Source: Lepas anatifera (taxonomy: Eukaryota > Arthropoda > Thecostraca > Lepadidae). Taken from it: a stretch of DNA of 64,000 nt. Made by a program: the position numbers and the translations under genes. The stretch lies in contig JAOTON010001615.1 of NCBI GenBank assembly GCA_034440635.1, positions 506,501 to 570,500 of the forward strand, given 5' to 3'. The notes beneath the pieces were generated by a model that saw nothing but the letters and a program-made list of their open reading frames with translations, searched no databases and had not been told where the DNA came from. Shown here piece after piece: positions 1 through 11,389 of the stretch (within the stretch, counting starts at the first letter, position 1; every line of letters starts with the position of its first letter).

Positions 1-312
1 CATATTATACATCATTCTATTTGTAACGAGAGGAAGAGAATGGGGGGCCCAAAAAGGATTTTAACTCCACTCTCTTAGACATTAGAGCCTAGAAACTCCT
101 CTCTAATATTCCACCTTCCTTGACCTGTCATGACCTCGATATTGACCTGAGCCAAAAAGTGGCATTGCAGTTTCTTCATAAATTTGTATGAGCCATCCAC
201 CAGCTCTCGTGTTTTTGCTATCCCGCATAGGAGCCGAGTTCGAGGGGGGGTGTTTGAACGCCCCCCACCAGGGTGAATGTGGCTTGGAGGCCCACGGGGG
301 GGGTTGCTAATA
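1..312 (+). mobile_element. Right end of H-family TTAA element (cut by window start)
   Basis: This stretch matches the right part of the complete H copy at 59176-60172. Both have the 'aacgagagga' region, the 'gacattagagccta' / 'gatgctagagccca' block, TGACCT-rich text and a terminal GC-rich palindrome. The terminal TTAA appears degraded here ('gttgctaa'), so the right border is approximate. The left part lies outside the window. No coding capacity is visible. Confidence 0.6.
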
Positions 313-403
313 GAGTTACTTGGCAGTGAACCTGAAGTGCGTTTCTTTCTTCGTTTTCGGATTCAGTCGTATATTTATTACAGCAAGCAAGACGAAGGGA
401 AAC

Positions 404-1249
404 TTAACACGCGCATTGACGGGGGGGCGGGTACCCGCCCCCTCGGGTTTTTCGGAGATAGCAGAAAAACGGCGGCGCGTAGCGCCGCCGTACTTGGTAT
501 ACCTTTTCCCTCATCATTTTTACAACTTCTGTGAAAATTTTAAGGTTAGGTCATTTCAGGTCAGGTCACCATTACAGGTCAAGTGACCCGACCTCAAAAA
601 AAGTTTAAGATAGCATAAGTCGGAGCAGGGTGAACTTATCCGATTGAAACTCATATCACATAATGGCCCCACCGAGTTCTCTAAAATATGTTCCGGTATT
701 TTTGATATCGATGACCTAAGGTCAGGTACGAGGCATGACCTCTCCATTGGAAATACATGGGAAAAATGGTTTTTACGGAATAACTCAGTAACGGATGGTG
801 ATAGAGCATTTATTTTAGCTGCATTAGATTTGCCTGGGCTTTGCGGTTCTAATGATATGCATTTTTATATAATTTGACTCTGACCTGACCTCAGGTCAGG
901 TCAAATCCTTGATTTGACCTAGGAAGGTCAAATTATAAATCATTCGATTCGGCTTGCTAAGAGGATTCATATGGTTTAAGTCGTTTTGCTCTATCTTTAC
1001 TTGTTTAGATTTAATGGCCGAAAAACTGAATTTACATGTTATCCCTATGACGGGCATGTTTTGACCTCTCGTGACCTTAAATGCGACCTGACAAAAAAAT
1101 GGTTCAAATGTTTTCGATGGAGAAGTGGATGGGCAGCCCAACACCGTTTACCGTTTTTCGCTACCTACCGTGGTTCTCGAGATCTTAGGGGGCGGGTACC
1201 CCCCCGTCAATGCGAAGGTGGCTCAGACCCCCGTCAATGCGCGTGTTAA
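404..1249 (+). mobile_element. E-family TTAA element E1, complete (846 bp)
   Basis: The element is bounded by TTAA at 404-407 and 1246-1249. Its termini are inverted: CACGCGCATTGACGGGGG at the left, and the reverse complement of the same string at the right. Inside the left end is a GC palindrome around GGGTACCC, then a subterminal hairpin (GGCGGCGC / GCGCCGCC, 471-489). The body is rich in GGTCA / TGACC. Four further copies lie in the window (38836, 44519, 61290, 63310), all in the same orientation. No transposase ORF is present, so it would need an enzyme in trans. TTAA with C-rich ends suggests piggyBac-like mobilisation, but that is inference. Confidence 0.8.
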
Positions 1250-4093
1250 GTGAATGGGAAAGCTGTTGCCTGCTGCCTGCGATGCCATTATCTGCCTTAA
1301 TTTATCCATTATCTGGTACGTCATAACCAATATGCATTTCATGTTACGGTAAGTTCGGAAACATTGAACTCATCACCAAAAGATCAGTCACAACACCATG
1401 TGAGACTTGTCCTGATAAGTCTTGGGTCTTGTCTCGTGATCAACCTCAATCAATGGGGATCATTGAAGGAAAATTGGGCGAAGTCCCAAAAAATCCCAAC
1501 CGTCAGTTTCTCAACATCGAAGGTACGACAGGGAAGAGTCAGCTGGAATGGCGTTGAACTGTGTTCAGCTCGCTGGCAGCGTGTTGGAACGAGCAATTAC
1601 TGAAACTTAGCGATTCATTATATTTTATCCGTTAAACATTCGAGTACTAGAATTATACAGCATGAATGACTTATGACGATCAACGGCCACCATCTCTCTT
1701 CTCCCTTTGTTACCCTTAGTGAGTCGCTAGCCAGTTTAAGCCATGTAGCTTAACACATTTTCATGCTATTATCAAATTTACTTACTCCCCTATCTCACGC
1801 TTTACCTCACCCCCTCCTTTGTTTCAAGTTCTTCGAACCACCCCAATGGCGGTTTTCGTATATCTGACCGTTATCGCTGAATGTGAGGAGGATAGACAGC
1901 CATGGGAGCCAACACAATTTTTCATCTCCAAACATTGATTTTTGGCGTTTTCTTCAGGTGGGTGATGTTGCGATGCAGCTATATTTTTAGGGGCAGTGTA
2001 TTTGTAGGCATTCGTAGCGTCTGCCATGCACATTGGCAAGCGAAGTAAAGGGATGGCGGCTATGGAGCTCCTGCCTCCTCCACCGTGAAGGCATTTCAAC
2101 TCTTACTTTTCCTGATAATTGTAAAGCCCAAAACGAAATCCCACGCCGGCTTGAAAAAGGCGTGCGAAGTATATACATGCCCGCATAAGTTGCTCACCCA
2201 GTTTTTTATTACCAGTTGCTTCACCCCGAAGGTGTGTAAACAGGTGCAACCCACGTAATGGAACTGGACAATACTTGCAGTTTTTTTATTGACCTGGGTT
2301 CTGTTTATGATGCATGTCTCTTCTGCTGTCGGTTCAATACGGCTCACGCCAGCAGTCCAGTGCTTGCAGTCGATCAGCGTCGGGCAGTGAGAGATGGGGA
2401 GAGGGTGCGACGCCGGGCTCCTGGTGCCGCCGGCCCGAGCTGGCCCGAGCTGGCCCGAGCCGGCCCGAGCTGGCTCGGGCTGACCCGCACGTGCAGTCGG
2501 AGACCCGGTGTAGCAGCCGAGAGCGGGTGCTCTGTCTGCTACACCGGCGTTGTATGGACGATCCAGAAATATTTATTGAGGTCGTTGCATGTTTATGGCT
2601 GATGGCGGTTCTTGTACTAAATTGCTACATTCTTTAGATGAAATGCAGCATATGTTGATGAAGTCCGTTTTCCAGTAAACTACCTTTGCTCAAGTTATGT
2701 TTTGTTTTGACAAATAAGCGTCACGTTGGCAGCCATTGGCGTCAGCTCTTCTGTTCAGCGGCGCTTTAAACCGCTGCCACCTCACGTCCCAGTCCGTGGA
2801 AAGCGGCGGCTGGTGGGTTCATTTACCCTGGATACATGAGAAGCCTCAGTGCGCACTATTGTACCGGCCACGAGAACAGACTAATCGACTCATGTATTCC
2901 GGTGTCGGGTGTCTGGTACGTTTTGCTAGTCAGTCTCAGTTTTTTTCTAAGAAGAAGGAGTTTGGAATTAGTCCGTATGTGTAGTAAACAAAGGAATTGT
3001 GCAATTACACTCCTAGATAAGAAATAAAACTATTTTCATTGAATATCAATCATTTGATTTGACTGTAGAAAATAAAAGGAGGGCAGAATATGAGTTTTAT
3101 GAGCCTACTTGAGGTTTCATGAAAAACTATCGATTAACTTCTTATAAAGGTCTCTGCGTCGCACTTTTTGGTCGGGACCGCACCATATTTTGTCATGTGC
3201 GGTGTTGATCGATGGTGCGGAGTGCTGAGGTCTGTTTCCTAAATGGACTACTGCCATTTACAGGGATTCGGAATCTCGGTATTGGATCTCTTGTCACCCG
3301 GGATTCTAACATTTTTTCGTTTCCATATGATGTCTCACATCAAAAAACAGCACCACAAGTCCTGTTCTGTTCTAATCCAGGAACTAAGTCATCCTAGTTG
3401 CAATTCTGGGAATGATAGATGACCGGTGCACGTACCATTTCATGCAGAGCGGGGCTGTTAGTAGCTGGTCAAAACAACAACTGTGTTATCCTGCTTATTG
3501 AGAGATTATCCGAGCAAACTTTTAGAGTTGGTCCTCCTTTCAGGACGCTACCGAGGGAAGGTGGGTATTCCGTACAGACATATGGGATACGTTATGTAAC
3601 ACAAAACAAAAATATATCTTCTATATAAGTGTTATCTGATGTTTAACGATTAGAATTACATAATTGAAGTATTTAACTTCACATTTAACCGCAGTGCTTT
3701 TATTTCTATCAGGCGCATTCCTTTCTTGACTTTAACCTTTTCGCCTCACATTGAAATCATGATTGACTCGAGTCTCACTATCTTGGAATAATTTGCGGGA
3801 TTATTCGTTCGTGAGCCCAAAGCCTTGGCTCACCACAATGGACGCACAATGATTGCTCGCTAAAAACGCCAGCTTGGGACGCAATCTCCTCGCGATAGGA
3901 GCCCTGCGGCCTAGCAACTGCTCCTTTTTCGTGCGTGAGTCATCGCAGCAGCAGCAGCAGGATGTTTGTTTCTGGACCGGGACGCCGCGATAGCAAAAAC
4001 CAACGGTCACCAGCCCACAGCTGGAGCGGGCCAGTGAGAGCGCCGGCCTGCAGGTGCAATACATTCGTCAGAAAGAGTTTAATTCGTTCATTT
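1250..4093. other. Unassigned region without a supported gene
   Basis: Short ORFs occur on both strands but show no recognisable domain, codon structure or splice context. A decamer repeat (2431-2480) and a short CAG run (3946-3960) are the only clear local features. It may be intergenic or decayed repeat DNA. Confidence 0.6.
2431..2480. repeat. Short decamer tandem repeat (GGCCCGAGCT)n
   Basis: About five imperfect copies of GGCCCGAGCT lie in a locally GC-rich patch (about 2390-2560) that contrasts with the AT-rich surroundings. Confidence 0.7.
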
Positions 4094-5521
4094 TTAACCC
4101 TATTTTCGTCAGGCTCCCGGATACCCCTATTTCCGGCAAGGGGGGCAATATCGGCCCCCTAAGATCTCGTAATCTATCCGGCAGATTTTTGAAAATTCAA
4201 AGTGCTACAGATTTCCCTGACGCTAAACTTTATTTTGAAAAAGAAAGTTTCAAAATTTTGATTTTTAAGGGGAAGGTCGTGCAGAATATAAAATTTTTGT
4301 GTTTTTTTAGATTAGTCATAACCCTTGTCTCTGTAGTACGATTTTCACAAAACTAGTTCAGATTTACAAGTAATTGACTCAAAATTGTCATATACTCGAG
4401 TTACGCAAAAATTCGAAATTCAATGGCAGTTCCAGAACCAGGATTATGAGGGGAAATATATACAATCTAAAAAGTTTTTGTTACGCGGATTACATGCCGT
4501 CATATACTGCTTGGCGTCTTTGACTCATAAATAAATGAAAAACACGAAAAACTCATCAGGGGCGGATGCAGTAACGTAAAATAGTGGGGTAAAATACATA
4601 CCAACACTATGCGAGTGGTATGCATGAGTATATTAGTCCCTTGACTAGTTGAAATTCATTTCTGATAACTTTTTCCCTTCCATGGCAGCTTTTGGAAAGG
4701 GGGTGACATAGGCGGATCAAGGACTCTCGTCGTAGGGGGTGGGGGTGATTTGAAACACATTTTCAATATACGACGATATTGAGTCTGGCTGGGAAGATAT
4801 ATTTGGAAAATGTAATGTTACCCCCTCAAATACTGAAACTTTTCCGCCATTAGCAACACGATCCGTATGCTGTTGTCTCCATGATTTGCCTATGGACGAA
4901 ATATTTCCTTAGTCGTTCCTGAAACTGAATACATACAGAGCATGCTAGTCTCGCACAAAGCTCTAAGTGAACAAACATATCCTTTTATATTTGTGATTTA
5001 CTCTACATTATAGTGACTGGACACGCCTCTGGAAATATAAAATTGGGTTATAACTATTTTGCATTTGCATATACCCAATTTCATTCGCCCTGGCACGGCT
5101 GTAAGCAATCTTCTCACTTAGTAACGTTTATTCCTTCTTGCTAACATTCCCCCCATTTTGAACTGCTGTAACCGCCCCTGATGAATACAAATAGTGACAA
5201 TTGTGAATGTACTATTATCTCCCATAACAAATGATATAATAAAACCATATAACTGGTATCAGGATCAGCAGAGACGGCTTCCTTTTACAAAGAACCCACC
5301 GCATACGATAATACCTGGTCTGTGGAAAGAACCTCCCCAAAAACCCAGCCATAGCTCCGCCCCTGATAAATATGTAATCTTAAAAATTTCAGAAAACCTG
5401 CCTGTGCTAGTTTTATGAAAAATCAACAAGTTTCAAAGTTCTATCGCAAGCCGTTTCGGAGATATTCTCGAAAAACCTGAAGGGGGGAGCAATATTAGCC
5501 CCCTGCCGGAAATAGGGTTAA
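4094..5521. mobile_element. I-family TTAA element (about 1.4 kb), carrying a nested element
   Basis: The left border TTAACCCTATT (4094-) is the reverse complement of the right border AATAGGGTTAA (ending 5521). Inside each end is the same motif, CCTATTTCCGGCA followed by a run of G, an AT core and a run of C. This repeats the architecture of families A, E and G, but the body is less GGTCA-rich and more diverged. A second TTAA follows at 5527-5530, so the right border could be either. No coding sequence is seen. Confidence 0.6.
4553..5184. mobile_element. Nested MITE-like element with TCATCAGGGGCGG inverted ends
   Basis: TCATCAGGGGCGG at 4553 is matched by its reverse complement ending at 5184, giving a ~632-bp unit inside the I element. 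A further partial right end ('ccgcccctgata') lies near 5357-5370. No clear target duplication could be fixed by eye. Confidence 0.5.
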
Positions 5522-6602
5522 CAGGGTTAATAGGGTTGAGGGTTCCTAACGCATGGCAAAGAGGATGCTGCTCCTTCATTTTTACATGTTGAAATATTTG
5601 ACAAATTTCTCGCACAGAAATATCATGCTGATATTTGAAAATACTCCATCTAGTTACCGAAGCGGACGCCACGTTTGTTTTTAAAGCGAACAATTCGAAT
5701 GTGGCATTCAGTATCGGGCCACCATTTTTGGTGGATACCCGCATGTACCCGCAATCAAACATAATACTTTGAAGTAAGATTTTAAAAATCAGATTTCTAG
5801 AAAGCAAATGTCATCTGCAATTGACTCTGAATTTATTTTTTTATAAATAATTTTTCTTCTAACGCTATTCAAGTGATGACGAGCATTGGAGACAAGGATA
5901 AAACTGTCTAATATCTGAGGATCATTATTTCATCGGAAGACAGAGTGGAGGGAGCACCAGGCTTTGGCCCTCGACACCCTCCACCCTGACCTGAGTGTCA
6001 GTTACGAGACGATAAATCCTACAATTGTTGTAAGACTCTGACTGTGCTGTGACGAAATTATGTATAACATTGCTAGCTTCTCTTCAGTCTACGATTGTGC
6101 TGGACAAGGGGCTAAATGAAACAATTCAACTCCATAGCGGCTATTTTCTACGAAGTCTTTGTTGTGGTTTCCAGGCGTTGCCGTTTCATCGTTATTGATA
6201 AACAAACGGCGCTGAGGATTTTTTTAAAGAACATGCTGGTAGCGCAGGATGCAGGTCAATGGCTTGGAGGGACAAAACGAGACACAAAATCATGAAAAAT
6301 ATATGAGTTTTTGAAGACAGTCGGCAAAGATTGATGTGGGGGGGGGTGCGGGGACAAATGCCTTTTTTGCACGGCCAGTTTTTTTATCCGCCAGTAAGTG
6401 CTGATTTTTGCATTTTGATTGTGCTCAGCCAACTTCGTCTTGCTATCACTGCGATGCTTATAAGCTCAAGAGCTTTCGGGCCACAAAGCTCGTCACTAAG
6501 GATGCTGGAAGTCGATTGCTCATGATAGGATCAGTTTAGAATCGTATAAATAAAACATTACAAATAACCAACCAAGTATCAAACCTGTCTGCATGTTTTA
6601 AG
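5522..6602. other. Unassigned region
   Basis: No supported gene or repeat boundary is seen. ORFs here are short and lack domains. Confidence 0.5.
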
Positions 6603-7118
6603 TGGCTCTGTCTGGAAGGCTTTGCTGGTCTCTCCCCTGTTGCATGAGGGCTGCTGGTGAGCAGTCGCCGGTAGAAGGCGCTGACGGTCTCTCCCCTGTT
6701 GTAGGTGACCCGCTGGTGAGCAGTCGCCGGTAGAAGGCGCTGACGGTCTCTCCCCTGTTGTAGGTGGGCTGCTGGTGAGCAGTCGCCGGTAGGGGTCGTC
6801 TCTCCCTGTTGCGGTGGGCTGCTGAAAATCGCCGTAGGCGTGACCCCTGTTAGCAGTGTAGCGCTGAGGTTCTCCCCTGTTGCAGGTGGGCTGCTGTAAA
6901 AATCGCCGGTGAGGCGCTGACGTCTCTCCCTGTGCGTGCTGCTGTAAAAGCCGTGAGTACCTTTTTGCTAAGCCAGACCTCCCGGGGCTAACTACCTCAA
7001 CCCAGCTACCTGCTGACTCTCCTTTCATGGGCCGCTTAAGTCGCCGGTAGGAGGCGCTGACGGTCTCTCCCTGTTGTAGGTGGGCTGCTGGTGAGCAGTC
7101 GCCGGTAGGAGGCGTTGC
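6603..7118. repeat. About 59-bp minisatellite upstream of the GT92 exon
   Basis: Roughly nine imperfect units share the core 'gtctctcccctgttgtagg', then 'tgggctgctggtgagcag' and 'tcgccggtaggaggcgctga'. Some units carry internal deletions, and a ~70-bp unrelated piece (about 6955-7030) interrupts the array. Each full unit holds a pyrimidine tract followed by TAG|G, the shape of a 3' splice site. The array ends about 20 bp before a better acceptor candidate at 7139-7140. Confidence 0.85.
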
Positions 7119-7149
7119 CGGCCGTCACCTGCTGCTACAGAAGGCTGAG

Positions 7150-8871
7150 ATGACACCGGCAGCCGTACAGCTGGAGCAGCTGATGACGCTGGTGCCGTCG
7201 GTGGACACCTCGCCGGCTCTCTCCGAGAGACAGCTCTTCACCACTGTGCAGAGGGAGGTGCCCAACCTGCCGATGGCTTTCTTTGACCGGAGGCGAGGTC
7301 GCGTCTCTCAGATGAACAGCACCTGTGCCAAGCTGCCCATTCTGTATGACCTGAAGCTGAGCAACATCTACTGGCAAGTGTTGGAGACCAGCAACGGTAG
7401 TTACCATTTCTACTCAGCGTACTACGACAATCGGGTAGACCTACCGTTCGGGCCTCTTGTGCGGGTTCTAGTCATGATTGATCGCATCAAGCCAACGCTC
7501 AAAACTTACTGCCAGCTTTGGTTTGACCGGCTGAGCTTTCCGGTAATTGTGCCGGTGTTAGAATATAAATACTTGTGGTACGAAAAATGGGGAAACTATG
7601 AGCAAGGCATTTTACAACCATACATAATGGCGTGTCGAATTCCACCAGCGTTCCAGTTTCTGGTGCCTCAGGCTGTTACAGTTGTGGAGAGACCATGTGA
7701 CTCTTCTACCGTCGCGCTCCGCATCATCCACAATCGTCCACCCGCTGGAGAGAAGCGGCAGGACTTCGCTGTTTGTGTCAAAGGACTGTCCTTCCCCGAG
7801 GAGGACATCTCCGTGCGACTGGTGGAGTGGCTGGAGCTGCTGAAGCTTCTGGGTGCCAAGAAGGTGTTTATGTACGAGCTAGAGGTGCACGCCAACATCT
7901 CGAAGGTGCTCCGCTACTACCAGAACAGAGGACTGGTGGAGGTGACGCCGCTGACGCTGGCCGGCGAGCAGCCAAACCTCTCGCCGTTGCAGGCTCTGTA
8001 CCTCCGTCGAATGGCCACACACAGACGACAGAGCGAACTCGTGCCATACAACGACTGTTTCTACCGCAACCTCTACCGGTACGAGCACGTGGCGCTGCTA
8101 GACACCGATGAGGTCATCATGCCGCTCCGTCACAACAGCTGGGCTGCGCTGATGGAGGAGATGGTGCCCCGGGCGCGCCGGCAGGCGGAGAAGAAACACC
8201 ACCACATCGCCTCCTACAACACCCGCAATGTGTATTTCTTCGATTCGCCGGAATCAGGAGCCCACTGGCAGGCAGGAATACCTCGATACATGCATATGCT
8301 GCAGCATACCAAGCGCAGCAGAAACCACACAGACGGCGGCCAGTTCGTCAAGTGCTTCCACCGCACGGAGCGCGTGGTGGCGTTGCACAACCACTTCCCG
8401 CTGGCGTGCCTGGGCGGCTGCCTCTCCTACAGCATCAATAAGGGGTATGCGCAGCTGCAGCACTACCGGGCAGACTGCGTCGGACCACTGAAGACACGGT
8501 GTGAGAGTGAATACAAACGGGATTCAGTAGAAGACACTACCATCTGGCGGTACAAAGACGAACTAACAGCTCGCACAACCCGCACGTTAGTAGATCTGGG
8601 GTTTCTTCCACCAGAGGGGAGCCTGCTTGCTGAGCATTTCTCAAAGGCCTCGGTAAACGCTCTCTCAGACACTGAACTGCACAAAAAGAGTTCAACGAGA
8701 GATACAACAGCGGAGGAAAATAGAGAGCTAGAAAGGGACGAAATCCTGTCTTGGATGCACCATCGTAATAACCCTGAGAAGAAAGCTTCTCGTAAATCCC
8801 ATGACTCGGTCAAGGAAGTTTTACTGAGTCGTGAAGATGGCAAGAAGATGTATAAAGTACATGGCAGGTAG
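7150..8871 (+). CDS. Glycosyltransferase family 92 protein (main or last coding exon)
   Basis: 573 residues from this ATG. The fold region matches family 92 (DUF23) glycosyltransferases, Golgi or secretory enzymes that transfer sugar, typically galactose, from a nucleotide sugar. A 'DFAVCVKGL' strand sits near residue 205, 'YNDCFYRN' near 300, the metal-binding 'LLDTDEVIMP' (DTDE 318-321) follows, and 'LQHYRADC' lies near 436. The tail after about 480 is charged and low in complexity. No signal anchor is visible, although these enzymes are usually type II membrane proteins. The frame stays open upstream to 7051, and 'ctgctgctacag' at 7129-7140 looks like a 3' splice site, so an upstream exon probably supplies the membrane segment. 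No frameshift is seen. Family call strong; start and donor/acceptor specificity uncertain. Confidence 0.9.
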   Translation: MTPAAVQLEQLMTLVPSVDTSPALSERQLFTTVQREVPNLPMAFFDRRRGRVSQMNSTCAKLPILYDLKLSNIYWQVLETSNGSYHFYSAYYDNRVDLPFGPLVRVLVMIDRIKPTLKTYCQLWFDRLSFPVIVPVLEYKYLWYEKWGNYEQGILQPYIMACRIPPAFQFLVPQAVTVVERPCDSSTVALRIIHNRPPAGEKRQDFAVCVKGLSFPEEDISVRLVEWLELLKLLGAKKVFMYELEVHANISKVLRYYQNRGLVEVTPLTLAGEQPNLSPLQALYLRRMATHRRQSELVPYNDCFYRNLYRYEHVALLDTDEVIMPLRHNSWAALMEEMVPRARRQAEKKHHHIASYNTRNVYFFDSPESGAHWQAGIPRYMHMLQHTKRSRNHTDGGQFVKCFHRTERVVALHNHFPLACLGGCLSYSINKGYAQLQHYRADCVGPLKTRCESEYKRDSVEDTTIWRYKDELTARTTRTLVDLGFLPPEGSLLAEHFSKASVNALSDTELHKKSSTRDTTAEENRELERDEILSWMHHRNNPEKKASRKSHDSVKEVLLSREDGKKMYKVHGR

Positions 8872-8904
8872 CAAATATGGTGCAGGGGACGTGTATTAAT
8901 ATCC

Positions 8905-8910
8905 AATAAA
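8905..8910 (+). terminator. AATAAA polyadenylation signal of the GT92 gene
   Basis: A canonical AATAAA lies 34 bases after the stop codon. Its position supports this exon being the 3' terminal exon with a very short 3' UTR. Confidence 0.7.
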
Positions 8911-9234
8911 AAAGTTAAATTCATCGGATCTCAGTTTTAGAGAGCGAGAGTGAGGAGAGCTAGAAATAATATAATGTTACATTTTCTGATGTCAAACAAG
9001 CTCGTAACGATAGAAAGGCTTGCGTTCCAATGCCGAGGCTTAACGTACACACTGGAGGGAAGCCTCGCAGGCCCCTCACCTATTTTTCCAAGGTGGCCAG
9101 AGAACTGCTGGCAGCTGAAAAAAGATACTCAGCCACATTTGAGAAAGTTTAACGGCGCGTTGATCAGTGAAACAATTCTGAAAATCGTTCAAAAAGCTTT
9201 TGACTAATTGGTCAAACGTCATGGTTAAAGGCCA
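8911..9234. other. Unassigned spacer between GT92 and the LINE relic
   Basis: No gene or repeat is recognised. The short ORF at 8950-9207 has no domain. Confidence 0.5.
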
Positions 9235-11360
9235 ATCTTAATTTCCTGCCCAACGGTTTCTATAGTGCTGACGCTGATGTCCGGCAGGCTTTGCATGAAA
9301 AGGAGGCCGCTTTTAAACGCAGGAAACGTAACAGAACACCGGACGCTGAGAGGGCTTTCCGGGAGAAACGTGATATTTTAAGGATGTTTCGTGCAGAAAA
9401 TATTTTAGCTATATCAAAGGTATAATTGGTGACTTCAAATCGAGTCCTAAACGGTTTGGTCATTTTCTAAAGTGTATCAAGGGTACGAAAAGTGCCCTAT
9501 AAAATATAGGGAATAATTAAAAGGGAAAAAAAATAAAAAAAAAGAACTTTGTTCAAAAAAATATAGAAGGAAAAAAAAAAAAAAAGCCTACTGTACGCTT
9601 AGGTGGCGATAGGGTGTTGAATAGTGGTATTGAGCGGACAAGCCTATTGAATATGACATTCGCAAGTAGGTTTACTGATCCCACCGAGCGGGATTATCCT
9701 GAAGCCTCACTTAATCACTTTGTGATTACTAAACCATGCATTCGCAACGCCTTGAATACCCTCCAACATGGGTGGGTTGGGGGATGGAGGGTCAAGGTCC
9801 CCCCTGGATTTTGGGTCTCCCAGAGGCCTTGTATAGGGATTGTATGGCCGTACTAGCGTTAACCAACACAGGACCCCCTGGATCGAAAGAGATTTCCAGC
9901 CATGCCCCCAAGTGCATAAGGCCTGTGGGTCCGACAGCATAAGTGCCCGAATTATAAAGGAGTGCAATGAGCAACTGTCGGTTCCGCTGGTTACTCTTTT
10001 CGTACTTCTTTCTCGTGTGCAACCAGTCCTGACTCCAAAAAACATGTTTTTTCCCTACACCGATCATGTGACTCAGGTGTTCTACAAACATCAACTTGGA
10101 ATCCAACCACACTCAGTTTGGTTGTTTTGATTGGAGTTTTGATTGGATCCATGTGCGCTCTGGAAATCCGGAAGGTGGAATTATCTCGCCTCTCCTCTTC
10201 GCCCTTTACGTCAACGACCTTTCAGACAAAATTAAGACTAATTGTCTCTTATTTGCTGACGATGTAAGATTATACAACAAAATTACTTCGCAACACGACG
10301 CCGAGCTCTTTCAGGACGACCTAACATCTTTAGCTGCATGGTCTTCACTTTGGAAGCTTCAACTTAATCCGGCCAAATGTAAATCTTTCACCATGTCATT
10401 GAAACGAAAACCTATTCCAAACACATGCAAAATTCAAAACTTTACTCTAGAAAAAGTATGTGCAATCCGCGACCTTGGGGAGTGTGGTTGGATTCCAAAT
10501 TGACGTTTGTAGAACACCTGAACCACATTGTTAGTAAGGCGAACAGGGCGCTAGGTCTGATGATTCGGTACCTTCAGGCTGTTTATTCGGAGGGAGAAGC
10601 GAGACGGAAGTTGAAACCCGAACCAACCGGGGTGGCTTTTTTCGGTAACGTTCGATCCATTATGGAATCTGGCTGGGTAATTTGGGGTGGGGCTGCCAAT
10701 ACTCATCTTGATAGACTGGACAAAATTCAGCATAGATATTGATTTGGCTCGCGTCAAGCTCAACGAAAAGCTCACCATCATTTGTGTACCATGATCCTTT
10801 GGATACATTCAAAATGAACAGTCTGACTAATCGATGACTACAATATGATTTTTTGCACACAAAATTATATTCGGCATGATAGACTCCGTGTTTCTGCTCG
10901 GTAATTTCCCTTTCCATGTCCCAGCAAGGAACACAAGGACAATGTTCGGTAGTCTGCTATATGTTGCATTTGGAAGGGTAGAACTGTGAGGCGTGGATTG
11001 TTTTGTCGCTCAACCACGAACTTTAGCTCGCGCCGGATGGCATGTCTACTTTCCTACCCTTTTAGATGTTCGTTTGGTCAGTTTAGAGCACAGGTTCGTT
11101 GATATGTTAAGTCGTTGTCTGCGAGTTGAGTGCAGTGGGCTTTTTCTAAACTCTTTGATATTCACATGTTTACGGTTTTAATTGCATGTTTTAGTCAGCT
11201 GGCAATGTGATTCGTGGTTGTAGATTGTTGACTCCTCATTTTTACTTGTGGTTGTACGTGGCCTGTTAAACGTGATCATGTTTTATGATTCCTGACTTGA
11301 ATGTTTATTGGGGTAAGACCCTGTTGCTCATACAGCACTAGTAAATAAATCAACAAATAG
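9235..11360 (+). pseudogene. Decayed CR1/Jockey-group LINE (reverse transcriptase relic)
   Basis: Pieces in order: a linker region before the RT (9250-9480, alanine/arginine-rich helix then 'SSPKRFGHFLKCIKG'), RT fingers (9600-9760, 9910-10000), palm with FADD (10252-10263), thumb (10480-10740), a possible C-terminal tail (11040-11180) and an A-rich 3' end near 11340. The protein resembles the better preserved copy at 55840-58922. It is broken by several frameshifts, an A-rich insertion (about 9500-9587), an unrelated ~150-bp insertion (about 9767-9915) and an inverted duplication near 10050. It is non-functional. The 3' border is approximate. Confidence 0.75.
10046..10115 (-). repeat. Inverted duplication of a LINE thumb segment
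   Basis: This ~65-bp stretch is the reverse complement, with a few changes, of 10482-10535 in the same LINE relic. Read on the minus strand it gives 'WLDSKLMFVEHLSH', against 'WLDSKLTFVEHLNH' on the plus strand. It replaces RT sequence expected between fingers and palm. Confidence 0.75.
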
Positions 11361-11389
11361 TTATAGTGTACGCTATAGGCTGTATATCA

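Noticed and set aside
404..1249. Helitron interpretation of the GC-hairpin ends
   Set aside because: Both ends are inverted repeats with duplicated TTAA; Helitrons lack TIRs and target duplications.
6579..7028. 149-aa minus-strand ORF over the minisatellite
   Set aside because: Its repetitive Gln/Thr/Arg pattern is a translation of the tandem units, with internal deletions that shift the frame between units.
6603..7118. CRISPR-like array
   Set aside because: Units are contiguous imperfect tandem repeats without unique spacers, in a eukaryotic context.
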